A DNA stretch of 64,000 bases from Polynucleobacter sp. Tro8-14-1. Lineage in GTDB: Bacteria > Pseudomonadota > Gammaproteobacteria > Burkholderiales > Burkholderiaceae. Below the pieces are notes generated by a model. That model worked only from the letters and a program-made list of their open reading frames with translations. It made no database searches and was not told where the DNA came from. Of the stretch, positions 36,104 to 43,676 are shown in pieces. The stretch lies in the NCBI RefSeq assembly GCF_018881655.1, contig NZ_JACVPX010000001.1:124001-188000 (forward strand), written 5' to 3'. The first letter of the stretch is position 1; every line of letters begins with the position of its first letter. The translations under genes were made by a program, and so were the position numbers.

Positions 36104-36679
36104 ATGTCTACAGTTTGGGAGCTACAGGTAATAAAGTATTACCAACAATACTGTGAATCTGAAAAAATATTGTTAGAGAAAAATAATTTATTCAAAGCAA
36201 TGACTTATTTTAAGATTATCAGGAATTTTAATGGGATAGGTAGTAAAGAAAACAAAGAAGAATTTTTACAAATTATTAATAGCGTTGTAAATAACTCAAA
36301 GTTGTCTAGCGAACAAAAATATATTGAATTATTTAACAAGCTAAAACAACGCTATAACAAGCAATTTATCTCTGCTACATCAAAAATTCTTTGGTTGCGT
36401 GACAATAAAGAGCAACATATTATTTTTGATGATAATGCGATTAAAAATGTAATTAAATTACGAGGCAAAATCAAAGCAAGTGGATACGAAAAATACTTTA
36501 TGTTTTGTAAAAAATGGAGAGAACTATTCAAAGAAAATGAAAAACAGATTCTGAAATCCACCCAAAGAGTTAAGGAATTTTACTTAGATACACCTAACTT
36601 TAGCAGTTCAGACATTGATGTAATGGACAAGCTGTGGTTCAGAATGCGTGTGTTTGATATTTACTTGTGGGGGCTTTAA
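36104..36679 (+). CDS. Hypothetical protein with SKxLW motif
   Basis: 191 residues, mostly helical, very Lys/Asn-rich. Notable segments: SATSKILWLRDNKEQHIIFD near residue 92, YFMFCKKWRELFKENEK near 127, and the end LWFRMRVFDIYLWGL. I have the impression of a widespread unnamed family with S-K-x-L-W followed by I-I-x-D, but cannot name it. Preceded by the element palindrome. Cargo of element A; a defence or toxin role would be speculation. Confidence 0.6.
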   Translation: MSTVWELQVIKYYQQYCESEKILLEKNNLFKAMTYFKIIRNFNGIGSKENKEEFLQIINSVVNNSKLSSEQKYIELFNKLKQRYNKQFISATSKILWLRDNKEQHIIFDDNAIKNVIKLRGKIKASGYEKYFMFCKKWRELFKENEKQILKSTQRVKEFYLDTPNFSSSDIDVMDKLWFRMRVFDIYLWGL

Positions 36680-36711
36680 TTTTTGAAGTTGAAATTAAAG
36701 TCATTAAATCA

Positions 36712-37191
36712 TTAATTCTCAAATAACTGACAAAGCTCTCCATAGACTTCGGCACACTCTAAGCGATGCTTATCATTCTGTGCGAGATATTTACCCATTA
36801 CACTCGTCTCCTCAAACCAGCCAGTATCTCCTGGAATATCGCCAAATAATTTCTCTGTAATGATAGATAAAAGACTTTTAGGTTTAGGTTTTTGATTTTT
36901 TATTTCATTGTTGTAAATTATGTTTACCAATTGATGAGTTTTAGCATAAGTTTCACTTTCATCTTTTTGTACTATCAGCCTGCCAAGTATGTAACCCAAC
37001 CTACTAACTAGCTGTGCGTGAGTTTCGTTGCTAAAATTATTTTCAGATGTTGCGTAAAATAACTCCGAAATCTCATTTAAGTATTCCTTACAGTCTCCGC
37101 TAAAATTGTCATAGCTATTGAGTATGTCTTTTACACCAAAAACAAAACCTCTGTAATTTTCTACAAATTTATTTTTTTGAGTTTTATTCAT
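36712..37191 (-). CDS. Hypothetical protein
   Basis: 159 residues, acidic, predicted helical. No motif recognised; a conserved-looking GWFEETSVMGKYLAQNDKHR is near the C-terminus. Followed at 11 bp upstream by the small beta-repeat gene on the same strand, so the two may be co-transcribed. Convergent with the preceding 191-residue gene. AT-rich codon use as in the rest of element A. Confidence 0.55.
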   Translation of the reverse strand: MNKTQKNKFVENYRGFVFGVKDILNSYDNFSGDCKEYLNEISELFYATSENNFSNETHAQLVSRLGYILGRLIVQKDESETYAKTHQLVNIIYNNEIKNQKPKPKSLLSIITEKLFGDIPGDTGWFEETSVMGKYLAQNDKHRLECAEVYGELCQLFEN

Positions 37192-37202
37192 AACTTAATT
37201 TT

Positions 37203-37397
37203 CTAAATATTTTTAATGAATTTGGTATTTCCTCGTTCATCATATGTAGTAATAGTTCCATTGCCGCGAACTGTAAAGGTTGATCCTGTGTAGCCCGCAA
37301 GCCCGCCACCCGAGGGCACATTTTTAATGCATAAAGTCTGACCTTTATCATCATATACATAAATGGTTGATCCTTTTTCCACAGCCATCGCAATCAT
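37203..37397 (-). CDS. Small beta-repeat protein
   Basis: 64 residues. Two similar halves, STIYVYDDKGQTLCIKN and GTITTYDERGNTKFIKN, flank a Gly-rich centre with TGSTFTVRGNG, suggesting a small all-beta domain. A strong GAGGAGG lies just before the ATG (complement of about 37402-37409), which selects this frame over an overlapping one. Similar short proteins with YVYDEKG-like repeats occur on phages and islands; function unknown. Confidence 0.6.
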   Translation of the reverse strand: MIAMAVEKGSTIYVYDDKGQTLCIKNVPSGGGLAGYTGSTFTVRGNGTITTYDERGNTKFIKNI

Positions 37398-37804
37398 ATT
37401 GCCTCCTCAGTTAGTATCTAACAAAAAAATATAAAATTTAATATCATCTCTTTATATTCTTACACAACTTTACTGTCAATAGTGATAGTAAAAATAACAC
37501 TCAAATTCAGGCTACAAGCGCATAACGCATAACAGCTAATAGCATTACAGCAGAGAACGACTTAAACAGCGCATAGGGCTTATAAGCAAGTCCGTGTAAA
37601 TCTGTAGTCAATAAGCCACAGCCCCAATAAATACAACAATGTAAGGATTTAAGTAAAACCTTACATATACGCATCCAAACAGCGTAACCAATTGATTTAT
37701 GGAAAGAAAAAGCATTACTTAAGTAATACCCAAAAGAGGTAGGAATTTTGAAACAAAGAAAACATACTAAAGACATAGCAAACATTACATACGGGGAGAG
37801 TGCT
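37398..37804. other. 407-bp non-coding stretch before the small recombinase
   Basis: AT-rich. Contains a hairpin ATGTAAGG (37639-37646) / CCTTACAT (37659-37666) with a 12-nt loop and the third palindrome copy at 37712. A 92-codon open frame on the minus strand (37507-37785) is present but Cys-rich and unlike a gene. A small RNA is possible but not shown. Confidence 0.4.
37712..37729. promoter_or_regulatory. Element A palindrome, copy 3
   Basis: GCATTACTTAAGTAATAC; the inner 14 bases ATTACTTAAGTAAT are fully palindromic. 75 bp before the small recombinase start. Confidence 0.5.
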
Positions 37805-38380
37805 ATGTCAAAACAAGCAAAGACGCTTAATACAGAAGAGTTGCGTAGGGTTTTAGATTACACGGCTACTCGCAAGCACAGCACACGCAATCGTGCTTTA
37901 GTGCTTATGTCCTTTTATAGTGGTTGTAGGGTGAGTGAGTTAAGTAGCTTAACTTACGCAGATGTAGTGGATGATGAGGGTAAGGTGCGTGATGAGATAA
38001 GACTTAAAGCTGAAAACACCAAAACCAAAGAAGCGCGAATAGTGTTTGTGAATGCTAAGTTGAAAAAAGAGTTACAACAGTACGCTAATGTGTATAAGCC
38101 TTTAGATTCAAAACTTAAGTTCTTTTATAGTCAAAAGCGCAATAGCAATGGATATAACGCTAATACACTTACACAGTTTTTTCATTACCTATACAAGCGG
38201 GCTGGTGTGTTTGGTGCTTCGTCACATAGCGGACGCAGAACATTTATCACCAACTTGGCTAATAAAGGCGTGAGTGTGCGCTTGTTAGCAAGCTTAGCAG
38301 GACACCGCAATATCAGTACAACGCAGGCTTATATTGATGTGAATGATGATATGAAGCGTAAGGCTGTTGAGCTGGTTTGA
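37805..38380 (+). CDS. Catalytic-domain-only tyrosine recombinase (FimB/XerC-like size)
   Basis: 191 residues from the ATG at 37805, preceded by GGGGAG; an upstream TTG frame adds 19 residues. All catalytic residues are in place: Arg in YSGCRVSELSSL, Lys in NTKTKEARIV, His-x-x-Arg in SHSGRRTFITNL, His in AGHRNISTT and Tyr in TQAYIDVND. There is no N-terminal core-binding domain, so the size matches FimB/FimE invertases rather than integrases. It is a second recombinase besides the tRNA integrase at 32101. Target unknown; no obvious invertible segment was seen. Confidence 0.85.
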   Translation: MSKQAKTLNTEELRRVLDYTATRKHSTRNRALVLMSFYSGCRVSELSSLTYADVVDDEGKVRDEIRLKAENTKTKEARIVFVNAKLKKELQQYANVYKPLDSKLKFFYSQKRNSNGYNANTLTQFFHYLYKRAGVFGASSHSGRRTFITNLANKGVSVRLLASLAGHRNISTTQAYIDVNDDMKRKAVELV

Positions 38381-38410
38381 TTTGCTCAACTCGCCTAATT
38401 TTTAAATTAC

Positions 38411-39058
38411 CTACGAATTTCTTATAGTCAAAAGTAATATTTCATTACTCAGATCGTGTACGCACTTTGCTGCATTATCCATAGACTCGCTGTCAGCTTC
38501 AATATTAAAGTGTAAGTGAGCACCGTAAATACTTTCAATTTCATCCTCATTTATATATTCATCCTCCTCACCACTACCGCTACTGTAACTAACTGAAAAG
38601 CTGTTACTGAATCGATATTTTTCAACAATGTCAGCCAGCTTGCCTGTCATTCGAAAATTTAAATCAAAATCTCCTCCCTTTGTTGGCTGGCTTACAGAGT
38701 CGATTTGAAAATTATATTTTTTATATACCTCTTCACTCAATTCGTGCTTATGCCCACTAAAACTACTTATTCTAATTTCCCAATAACCAAAATTACTCAA
38801 ATTAATTTCTTCTTTAAAAGCCATTTGTACTAACTTAAGTAAAGAATTATTTAATTTACTAATTTCTTCCTTAATTGTTGTGCGTATCTCTTTTTTTATT
38901 TTATGTTGCACAAAAAATTCTAATTTCACATCTTCTAACTTGTTTTTTTCTAAATACTTACCAAAGCCTACACCCAAGTTGAAAAGCTCTTCAGCCTCAT
39001 AATGATTCTTAAAAAGCTCCGTTAATTCATTATTAAATTTATTAATTTCATTACTCAT
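38411..39058 (-). CDS. Unknown protein, third gene of the HEPN operon
   Basis: 215 residues. First half is charged helical, including a possible coiled coil (KKEIRTTIKEEISKLNNSLL near 55-75). Second half has beta-like segments (NFGYWEIRISSFSGHKHEL, GGDFDLNFRMTG) and an acidic loop SGSGEEDEYINEDEIE, then YGAHLHFNIEAD. No family recognised. Its start overlaps the end of the HEPN gene by 8 nt, so it is translated with it and may be its antitoxin, sensor or partner; that is inference from position. Confidence 0.65.
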   Translation of the reverse strand: MSNEINKFNNELTELFKNHYEAEELFNLGVGFGKYLEKNKLEDVKLEFFVQHKIKKEIRTTIKEEISKLNNSLLKLVQMAFKEEINLSNFGYWEIRISSFSGHKHELSEEVYKKYNFQIDSVSQPTKGGDFDLNFRMTGKLADIVEKYRFSNSFSVSYSSGSGEEDEYINEDEIESIYGAHLHFNIEADSESMDNAAKCVHDLSNEILLLTIRNS

Positions 39059-39689
39059 TTCTTTCCTCCAGTATCTTTACGCAGTTTTTAAATCGTTTAT
39101 CACAGTACTTCAGCACCTCATTAGCAAGCCTAAAGTACAGCGCCTTATCAGTTTTATTTTTCACACCACCCTTTGTAGCTGTAAACACTCCGTGCGCATA
39201 TAAGTTTCTAATAGCGAGAGCCAAAAAAAGCACGTCATTTGTATTGCCTCTAATAAACTTTTCTATTTTGATTTTTAACCAATCGTCTTCTTCTCGTAAG
39301 TTTTCACTTATAAATCCAATTAACTCTGTTTTCTTCATTAGCTGTAAAGCTAACTCTTTATTAGGAATTTCATTTTCATTTTTTTTCTTAACGTTCTCAA
39401 CTCCTAGCTTATAAGCCGCATATATCAAATCCTCATAAGCTGTATAAGCAAGAAACACTTTCATACCAGCTTCATAACCAATTAATGTTCTACCAACTTC
39501 TTTAGCATCAATTCCATTAAATGATTTAGCAAGACGATAGCGATATGGGAAGCGAGATAAGCGTCGTTTTACTTCGGCATTTATTTTTATAGTATCAATC
39601 TTTAGTTTTTGTTGGTAGTCTTTATATGACGATGGCATATTGTCATATTTGTTCCATATGTAATCCTCTTTACTTTTTTTGGTAGTCAT
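39051..39689 (-). CDS. HEPN-like protein, second gene of the operon
   Basis: 212 residues, almost all helical. Near residues 161-166 the sequence LALAIRNLYAHGVF gives R-N-L-Y-A-H, the R-x4-6-H (usually R-N-x3-H) active-site motif of HEPN ribonucleases, at the end of a hydrophobic helix as in that fold. An earlier helix GYEAGMKVFLAYTAYEDLIY could be the partner helix. HEPN proteins act as RNases in toxin-antitoxin, abortive infection and CRISPR systems. The start overlaps the upstream gene by 4 nt and its end overlaps the next gene by 8 nt. Recognition is by motif only. Confidence 0.68.
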   Translation of the reverse strand: MTTKKSKEDYIWNKYDNMPSSYKDYQQKLKIDTIKINAEVKRRLSRFPYRYRLAKSFNGIDAKEVGRTLIGYEAGMKVFLAYTAYEDLIYAAYKLGVENVKKKNENEIPNKELALQLMKKTELIGFISENLREEDDWLKIKIEKFIRGNTNDVLFLALAIRNLYAHGVFTATKGGVKNKTDKALYFRLANEVLKYCDKRFKNCVKILEERNE

Positions 39690-40762
39690 TTCTTCTTCTT
39701 TTTCTCTTTTACAAACTTATCAAAGTCTTGCTGATTCTCAAATAATTGCGCTTGTTGTCTATTAGCCCAATACTCGTCTTGCTTTTGACTCTCTTCATAT
39801 CCAGCACTAACAAGCTGTTCCCATAATTCATCAGCCCATTTCTTTTCTTCCAAGTCGCTCATCCATTTTTCGTGTTGTTCCAAGTTATTCACTATCACTC
39901 TCGCATAGATGTTGAGTATGTGCCTCTCCATTTCAGCATTCACAGGCAACATCATTACTAAGTTCATACTCGCATTGAAGTTATGTCCACCATCTAATAT
40001 TCTGTAAGCATTACCTAAACCTATCCATAAGTTATCTTCGCTTGTTTGTTTTTCTGCGTGCCACGATGTAGTAGTCCAGCTGTACATTGGCTCTCTTTCT
40101 TTTACCTGTATCAAACGCATAATCACATCACGGGCACGAGCCATTCTTTCAGCTCTTGTTTCTTTATTGTTTTCAATGTTGCGCTGATCCTCTACCACTC
40201 TCGTCATTGTCTTGTGCTGTACCCAAGCAATGAACTGTTCTTGTTTTATGTTGTTGTAGTCTGCGCCTTCTAATACTTTTGCGTAGTTACTAACTGTTTT
40301 TGTGCTTATAGTTGCGCCACAGATATAGCGCACAACAAGTGAGGCGTTTGGAGTGTTGCTTTGTACTTTTATTCCGTCTTTATATAGCTGATTCCACAGC
40401 GCACCAAAAAAGTCATCAGCTAAATCACTTTTAACCACTTCCCTATATACGCTATACGCTTCATTCAGTAATACAAGTAGTAACTCCTCATACTTCTTGT
40501 TTAACTTCTCCATCCTTACTTTTGTTGTAGCAAGTCTTCCACCCCAATCCTTCATTACCAACTCATTAGCTGTTTCTGTCTCTTTCCAAACAGCTAACTT
40601 ATGTTCCTTACTTTGATTTACAAGCGCACTAATTTGTTTTTGCGTTTTAACTGATTTAGGTTTGGTGGCTTTTGGAGGAATTGAACTTTTGACAGCTTTA
40701 GTTGCTGTTGTTTTGTTTTTAGCTACCACTTTGCGTGACGCTTGTTTTTTAGCTAAAGCCAT
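39686..40762 (-). CDS. Unknown basic-tailed protein, first gene of the HEPN operon
   Basis: 358 residues. The first 43 are a Lys/Ala/Thr-rich tail (KNKTTATKAVKSSIPPKAT) like histone-H1-type or AlgP DNA-binding tails; the C-terminus is poly-Lys (KEKKKKK). Between them is a helical core with VMKDWGGRLATTKVRMEKL, LWIGLGNAYRILDGGHNFN and MLPVNAEMERHILNIYARV, and many Trp/Glu/Gln residues. No catalytic motif seen. Nucleic-acid binding is likely from the tails. It leads the three-gene operon and has the element palindrome variant 10 bp before its start. Confidence 0.65.
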   Translation of the reverse strand: MALAKKQASRKVVAKNKTTATKAVKSSIPPKATKPKSVKTQKQISALVNQSKEHKLAVWKETETANELVMKDWGGRLATTKVRMEKLNKKYEELLLVLLNEAYSVYREVVKSDLADDFFGALWNQLYKDGIKVQSNTPNASLVVRYICGATISTKTVSNYAKVLEGADYNNIKQEQFIAWVQHKTMTRVVEDQRNIENNKETRAERMARARDVIMRLIQVKEREPMYSWTTTSWHAEKQTSEDNLWIGLGNAYRILDGGHNFNASMNLVMMLPVNAEMERHILNIYARVIVNNLEQHEKWMSDLEEKKWADELWEQLVSAGYEESQKQDEYWANRQQAQLFENQQDFDKFVKEKKKKK

Positions 40763-40771
40763 ATCCCACCT

Positions 40772-40789
40772 ACTGTTTTAAGTAATAGT
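40772..40789. promoter_or_regulatory. Element A palindrome variant, copy 4 (before HEPN operon)
   Basis: On the minus strand ACTATTACTTAAAACAGT; left half matches the consensus, right half is degenerate. It sits 10 bp upstream of the operon's first ATG. Confidence 0.35.
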
Positions 40790-40824
40790 ATGATTATGTA
40801 CAGGGTGGTTGCGTTATGAAAAAA

Positions 40825-40840
40825 GTATTACGCAAGTAAC
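40825..40840. promoter_or_regulatory. Element A palindrome, copy 5 (near right end)
   Basis: GTATTACGCAAGTAAC, differing from copy 1 at two central bases. Copies 1 and 5 lie 138 and 97 bp inside the two ends of the element. Confidence 0.45.
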
Positions 40841-40869
40841 ACTTTACAAACCAAATATAAGAAGAAAAT

Positions 40870-40891
40870 CATTACACACTTTATTACACAC
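40870..40891 (+). repeat. Right arm-site repeats of element A
   Basis: CATTACACAC at 40870-40879 and TATTACACAC at 40882-40891, same orientation as the left pair at 31976-31996, 46-67 bp from the right att. Confidence 0.6.
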
Positions 40892-40936
40892 CAAATTAAA
40901 GTGCTTAATAATCAAAGACTTATGTGCTTTGGATGT

Positions 40937-40982
40937 AATCATAATCCGCAGGTCCGGGGTTCAAATCCCTGATTCGCCACCA
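40937..40982 (+). repeat. attR of element A / attL of element B (tRNA-Met 3' half)
   Basis: 46-bp perfect copy of 31869-31914, from the anticodon loop to CCA. The 5' half of the tRNA is missing, so it is not a tRNA gene. It is the junction between the two tandem elements. Confidence 0.92.
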
Positions 40983-41019
40983 TATTCAGTTTTACGGATG
41001 CCTAGCATCTACCAAAAAG

Positions 41020-41051
41020 CCCTTACAGAATAAGCCCTGTAGGGGTTTTTT
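41020..41051 (+). terminator. Element B terminator behind the tRNA half
   Basis: CCCTTACAG (41020-41028), 8-nt loop, CTGTAGGGG (41037-41045), then six T. One G-T pair. It would have ended tRNA-Met transcripts before element A was inserted. Confidence 0.82.
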
Positions 41052-41076
41052 GCTTTCTGTAGCCAACCCTAGGAAA

Positions 41077-41147
41077 TGTGAGTAATATCAAATGAGTGTG
41101 AGTAGAAATGTGAGTAAACCTCTCTCTACTCATCAAAGTTACTCACA
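41077..41147. repeat. Left arm-site repeats of element B (TGTGAGTAA)
   Basis: Direct copies at 41077-41085, 41097-41104 (last base differs) and 41109-41117, and an inverted copy TTACTCACA at 41139-41147. Two further copies are near the right end. They lie between the terminator and the integrase start. Together with the terminator, palindromes and att site they fill the gene-free 40763-41159. Confidence 0.65.
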
Positions 41148-41159
41148 AAAAGGCTTTAA

Positions 41160-42392
41160 ATGGCTTCAAAACTGCTTACAGACTCGTTAATTAAGTCGCT
41201 AAAGGGTAAGGCCAAGCAATATGCTCAGAACGATGGTGATGGGCTCTCCTTGCTTGTTTTACCCAATGGCACGATGTCATGGCGGTATCGCTATCGGTTT
41301 GCTGGCAAGGCAAAGATGCTTTCTTTGAGGGGCTACCCTGAAGTCACCCTTAAACAGGCTAGAGAACATAGGGATGAACTTAAAAGAATCCTCCAGTCAG
41401 GCAAAGACCCGTCCGTTTTCCGTAAACAAGCAGATAGGGAGGTGTTGGATGCTCAAGCCAATACCTTTGAAGGTGTGGCTGGAGTGTGGCATGCAAGATG
41501 GAAGGTCGACAAGACCTCAGAGCATGCTGAGAGGGTTTGGAGAAGGCTAGAACTCAATATCTTCCCCCATGTAAAAAATGTACCCATTTCCGAAATTACC
41601 CCCAAGGCTTTGAAGCAGATTATTCAAAAGATGGAGGATAGGGATGCAACCTCTATGACACGAAGAGTCTTAAACACTTGCTCACAAGTTTTTGGTTATG
41701 CGGTACATGAGGATTTGATGGACATTAATCCAGCCAAAAATATTGACGCCAAGTTAGCCTTTAAGCCCCATGTTGAGAAGAATTACAAGCGAGTAACCGT
41801 CAAAGAGTTGCCCATCTTACTCAGAGAAATTGATAAGTATGGTGATGAATATGCTGGGACTGAACTCACTCGCCTAGGTTTGCAGTTGCTTGCCTATACC
41901 TTTGTTAGAACTGTGGAATTAAGGTGCGCAAGATGGGATGAGATAGACCTTGAGAAGGGGGTATGGCAAATTCCGGCTGAGCGCATGAAGATGCGTAATC
42001 CTCATATAGTGAAGTTATCCACCCAAGCCTTGGTAATTTTTAAAAGACTTCACGATATAACTGGTGGGAGAGGCTTGGTATTCCCCAATGCTAGAAGCCC
42101 CAAGAAACCGATGAGTGAAAACACTTTAGTTTATGCGCTTTATCGTCTTGGTTATCACTCCAAGATGACTGCGCATGGCTTTAGAGGTATTGCATCAACT
42201 AGCTTGCATGAGCAGGGATTCCCTCATGCCCACATTGAATTACAGCTAGCCCATAGCGAAAAGGACAAAGTTTCAAGTGCCTATAACTATGCCGAATATT
42301 TGGAGCCCAGAGCCAAAATGCTTCAGGCTTGGGCGGACTATCTAGATGGCATTAAGGGCGGTGCTGAAATTGTGAATATCAAGAGCGCATGA
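41160..42392 (+). CDS. P4-type tyrosine integrase of element B
   Basis: 410 residues. N-terminal DUF4102-type arm-binding domain (LTDSLIKSLKGKAKQYAQND ... LSLRGYPEVTLKQAREHRDE), central core-binding domain, C-terminal catalytic domain with Arg in FVRTVELRCARWDEID, AHGFRGIAST (H-x-x-R), His in LQLAHSEKDKV and Tyr in SSAYNYAEYLEPR. Typical size and order for integrases that use tRNA genes. 178 bp from the att site and reading inward. Its stop overlaps the next start as ATGA. Confidence 0.94.
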   Translation: MASKLLTDSLIKSLKGKAKQYAQNDGDGLSLLVLPNGTMSWRYRYRFAGKAKMLSLRGYPEVTLKQAREHRDELKRILQSGKDPSVFRKQADREVLDAQANTFEGVAGVWHARWKVDKTSEHAERVWRRLELNIFPHVKNVPISEITPKALKQIIQKMEDRDATSMTRRVLNTCSQVFGYAVHEDLMDINPAKNIDAKLAFKPHVEKNYKRVTVKELPILLREIDKYGDEYAGTELTRLGLQLLAYTFVRTVELRCARWDEIDLEKGVWQIPAERMKMRNPHIVKLSTQALVIFKRLHDITGGRGLVFPNARSPKKPMSENTLVYALYRLGYHSKMTAHGFRGIASTSLHEQGFPHAHIELQLAHSEKDKVSSAYNYAEYLEPRAKMLQAWADYLDGIKGGAEIVNIKSA

Positions 42393-42781
42393 TGGCAAAG
42401 GCACAAAAAGCTAAAAATGTGATCCCTATTGGCAAGATCAAGATTGATGCTGGCTTTAGGCGAAATTACAAAATGTTGAAAAGCAACCCCAATGACAGTA
42501 GGTCTCAAGTTTACGAGATGCTTGAGAACATGCTTTTAGACAAGGCGCAAAAACAAGATAGTTTTACGAGTGGTCGCTCACTGGGTGCAAAGGCTCAACT
42601 TACAAAGCACATCTTGAATATATTGAAATCTAATCCAAATGATTCAAGTAAAGAATTACATAGGAAATGTGAAAACGAAATTGCTGATTTTGAGATGGGG
42701 CTTAGTTCGTTTAAAACAAGAATTAGTGAGTTAAGGGCGGAATATCAAATATTAAAGATGCTGAAAAAGGATTGCAAATAA
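42389..42781 (+). CDS. Hypothetical protein with internal duplication
   Basis: 130 residues, basic and helical. Two halves each carry LKSNPNDS followed by a charged helix ending in an E-N-rich segment (MLKSNPNDSRSQVYEMLEN and ILKSNPNDSSKELHRKCEN), so it arose by internal duplication. Coupled to the integrase by a 4-nt overlap, which suggests a role with the integrase such as control of direction; no known family recognised. Confidence 0.6.
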   Translation: MMAKAQKAKNVIPIGKIKIDAGFRRNYKMLKSNPNDSRSQVYEMLENMLLDKAQKQDSFTSGRSLGAKAQLTKHILNILKSNPNDSSKELHRKCENEIADFEMGLSSFKTRISELRAEYQILKMLKKDCK

Positions 42782-42900
42782 AACTATTTGTAACTGTTTA
42801 GCGGTAATGTAATTTTAATGAGATGACATTGATTCAAAGTCGATAAAGAATTGCTCCCAATGGTAGCCACTTCAGGCAACCAACTACCAATGAGGGCAAT

Positions 42901-43134
42901 ATGAGAAGCAAGCAATTAACGATAGAGCCAGAAGTTTTGCCTTTATCTGGCATGAGTAGGTTTTCACAATTCCAAAAGTTCCTTCCTCTTTCAAGGGAGA
43001 AATTTCGTCAGCTTTCTAAGGCTGGTAAAGCCCCAAAAGGCATGCGCATGGGTAGTCGATTAACCATGTACTCCAATCAAGAGCTTCATCGTTTTTTTGC
43101 TAATCCGCTGAACTATAAGTCTAAAGAACTATGA
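42901..43134 (+). CDS. AlpA-like small DNA-binding protein (possible excisionase)
   Basis: 77 residues. PLSREKFRQLSKAGKAPKGM with following MGSRLTMYSNQELHRFF matches the winged HTH of AlpA/Xis proteins, which bend DNA at att sites and switch P4-like integrases toward excision. Overlaps the next start by ATGA. The 119-bp gap before it ends with GAGGGCAAT upstream of the ATG. Confidence 0.75.
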   Translation: MRSKQLTIEPEVLPLSGMSRFSQFQKFLPLSREKFRQLSKAGKAPKGMRMGSRLTMYSNQELHRFFANPLNYKSKEL

Positions 43135-43676
43135 AGGACGTCCCATACTTCCCGTTATATGCGGCCAATACCATGGCGAGTAAGCCATTCAGGCTAATGA
43201 CTTTAGAGCAAAGGGGGCTTTGGATAACTCTGATGATGGAGTGTTGGGTTAATGGGGGCGTGCCATCTGACTTGGGTGAAATGGCAAAGTTTCTTGGATT
43301 ATCTGTTGAGGAGGTATCAAGATCCTTTACCGATTTGCAAACCTTTTCACTTGATAAGCAAGGCTCTCAGATAATTTCAAATGAATTAGAGGAGCAGCGG
43401 CAAAAGTATTTGAGTAGTCGTGAGGGAAAAAGTAAAGGAGGGAAGCTGGGAGCAGAGCGAAAGAAGGAAAAGCAAAGACAGAGAGAGTTAGCTGATCCTA
43501 AAGGTATACCTGAAGGTCAAGCTAAAGGTTCTTTAATTCAAATTAATTCAAATCACATTAAATCAAATCAGCTTATAAATAAAGAAGTAGAGAATCAAAC
43601 AGTTGATGAGTGGGTAAGTAGATATAGTGACGCTCCTGAGGCTGGTGATTATGCAAAACAATCAAGAGGCAGCTAG
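43131..43676 (+). CDS. DUF1376-like protein (phage replication-associated)
   Basis: 181 residues. N-terminal 100 residues resemble DUF1376: YFPLYAANTMASKPFRLMT, LEQRGLWITLMMECWVNGG, and a winged-helix-like LSVEEVSRSFTDLQTF. The middle is Lys/Gly-rich (SKGGKLGAERKKEK), the tail polar. Members often sit where phage replication protein O would be. The C-terminus ends abruptly soon after a WVSRYSDAPEA segment and the following 209 bp hold no clear gene, so loss of a downstream replication gene is possible. Confidence 0.68.
   Translation: MKDVPYFPLYAANTMASKPFRLMTLEQRGLWITLMMECWVNGGVPSDLGEMAKFLGLSVEEVSRSFTDLQTFSLDKQGSQIISNELEEQRQKYLSSREGKSKGGKLGAERKKEKQRQRELADPKGIPEGQAKGSLIQINSNHIKSNQLINKEVENQTVDEWVSRYSDAPEAGDYAKQSRGS

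Larger units (their letters stand above)
31869..40982. mobile_element. Integrative element A in tRNA-Met
   Basis: Bounded by a perfect 46-bp repeat of the tRNA 3' half. Contains a tRNA-type integrase next to the left end, a second small recombinase, a DUF6641 mini-operon, unknown genes and the HEPN operon. Base composition is visibly AT-richer than the flanks. No capsid, relaxase or T4SS genes are recognised, so it is a non-self-transmissible island or satellite rather than a prophage or ICE. Confidence 0.88.

Noticed and set aside
37507..37785. 92-codon minus-strand frame, hydrophobic and Cys-rich
   Set aside because: It overlaps the palindrome and the recombinase leader, has no ribosome site and an implausible composition.
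40046..40273. 75-codon plus-strand frame opposite the 358-residue gene
   Set aside because: Antisense shadow without ribosome site, Cys/Phe/Ser-rich.
40937..40982. Second tRNA-Met gene
   Set aside because: Only the 3' half is present; the 5' half and D-arm are missing, so it is an att repeat.
40809..41033. 74-codon open frame across the att junction
   Set aside because: It reads through the tRNA repeat and has no ribosome site; chance frame.
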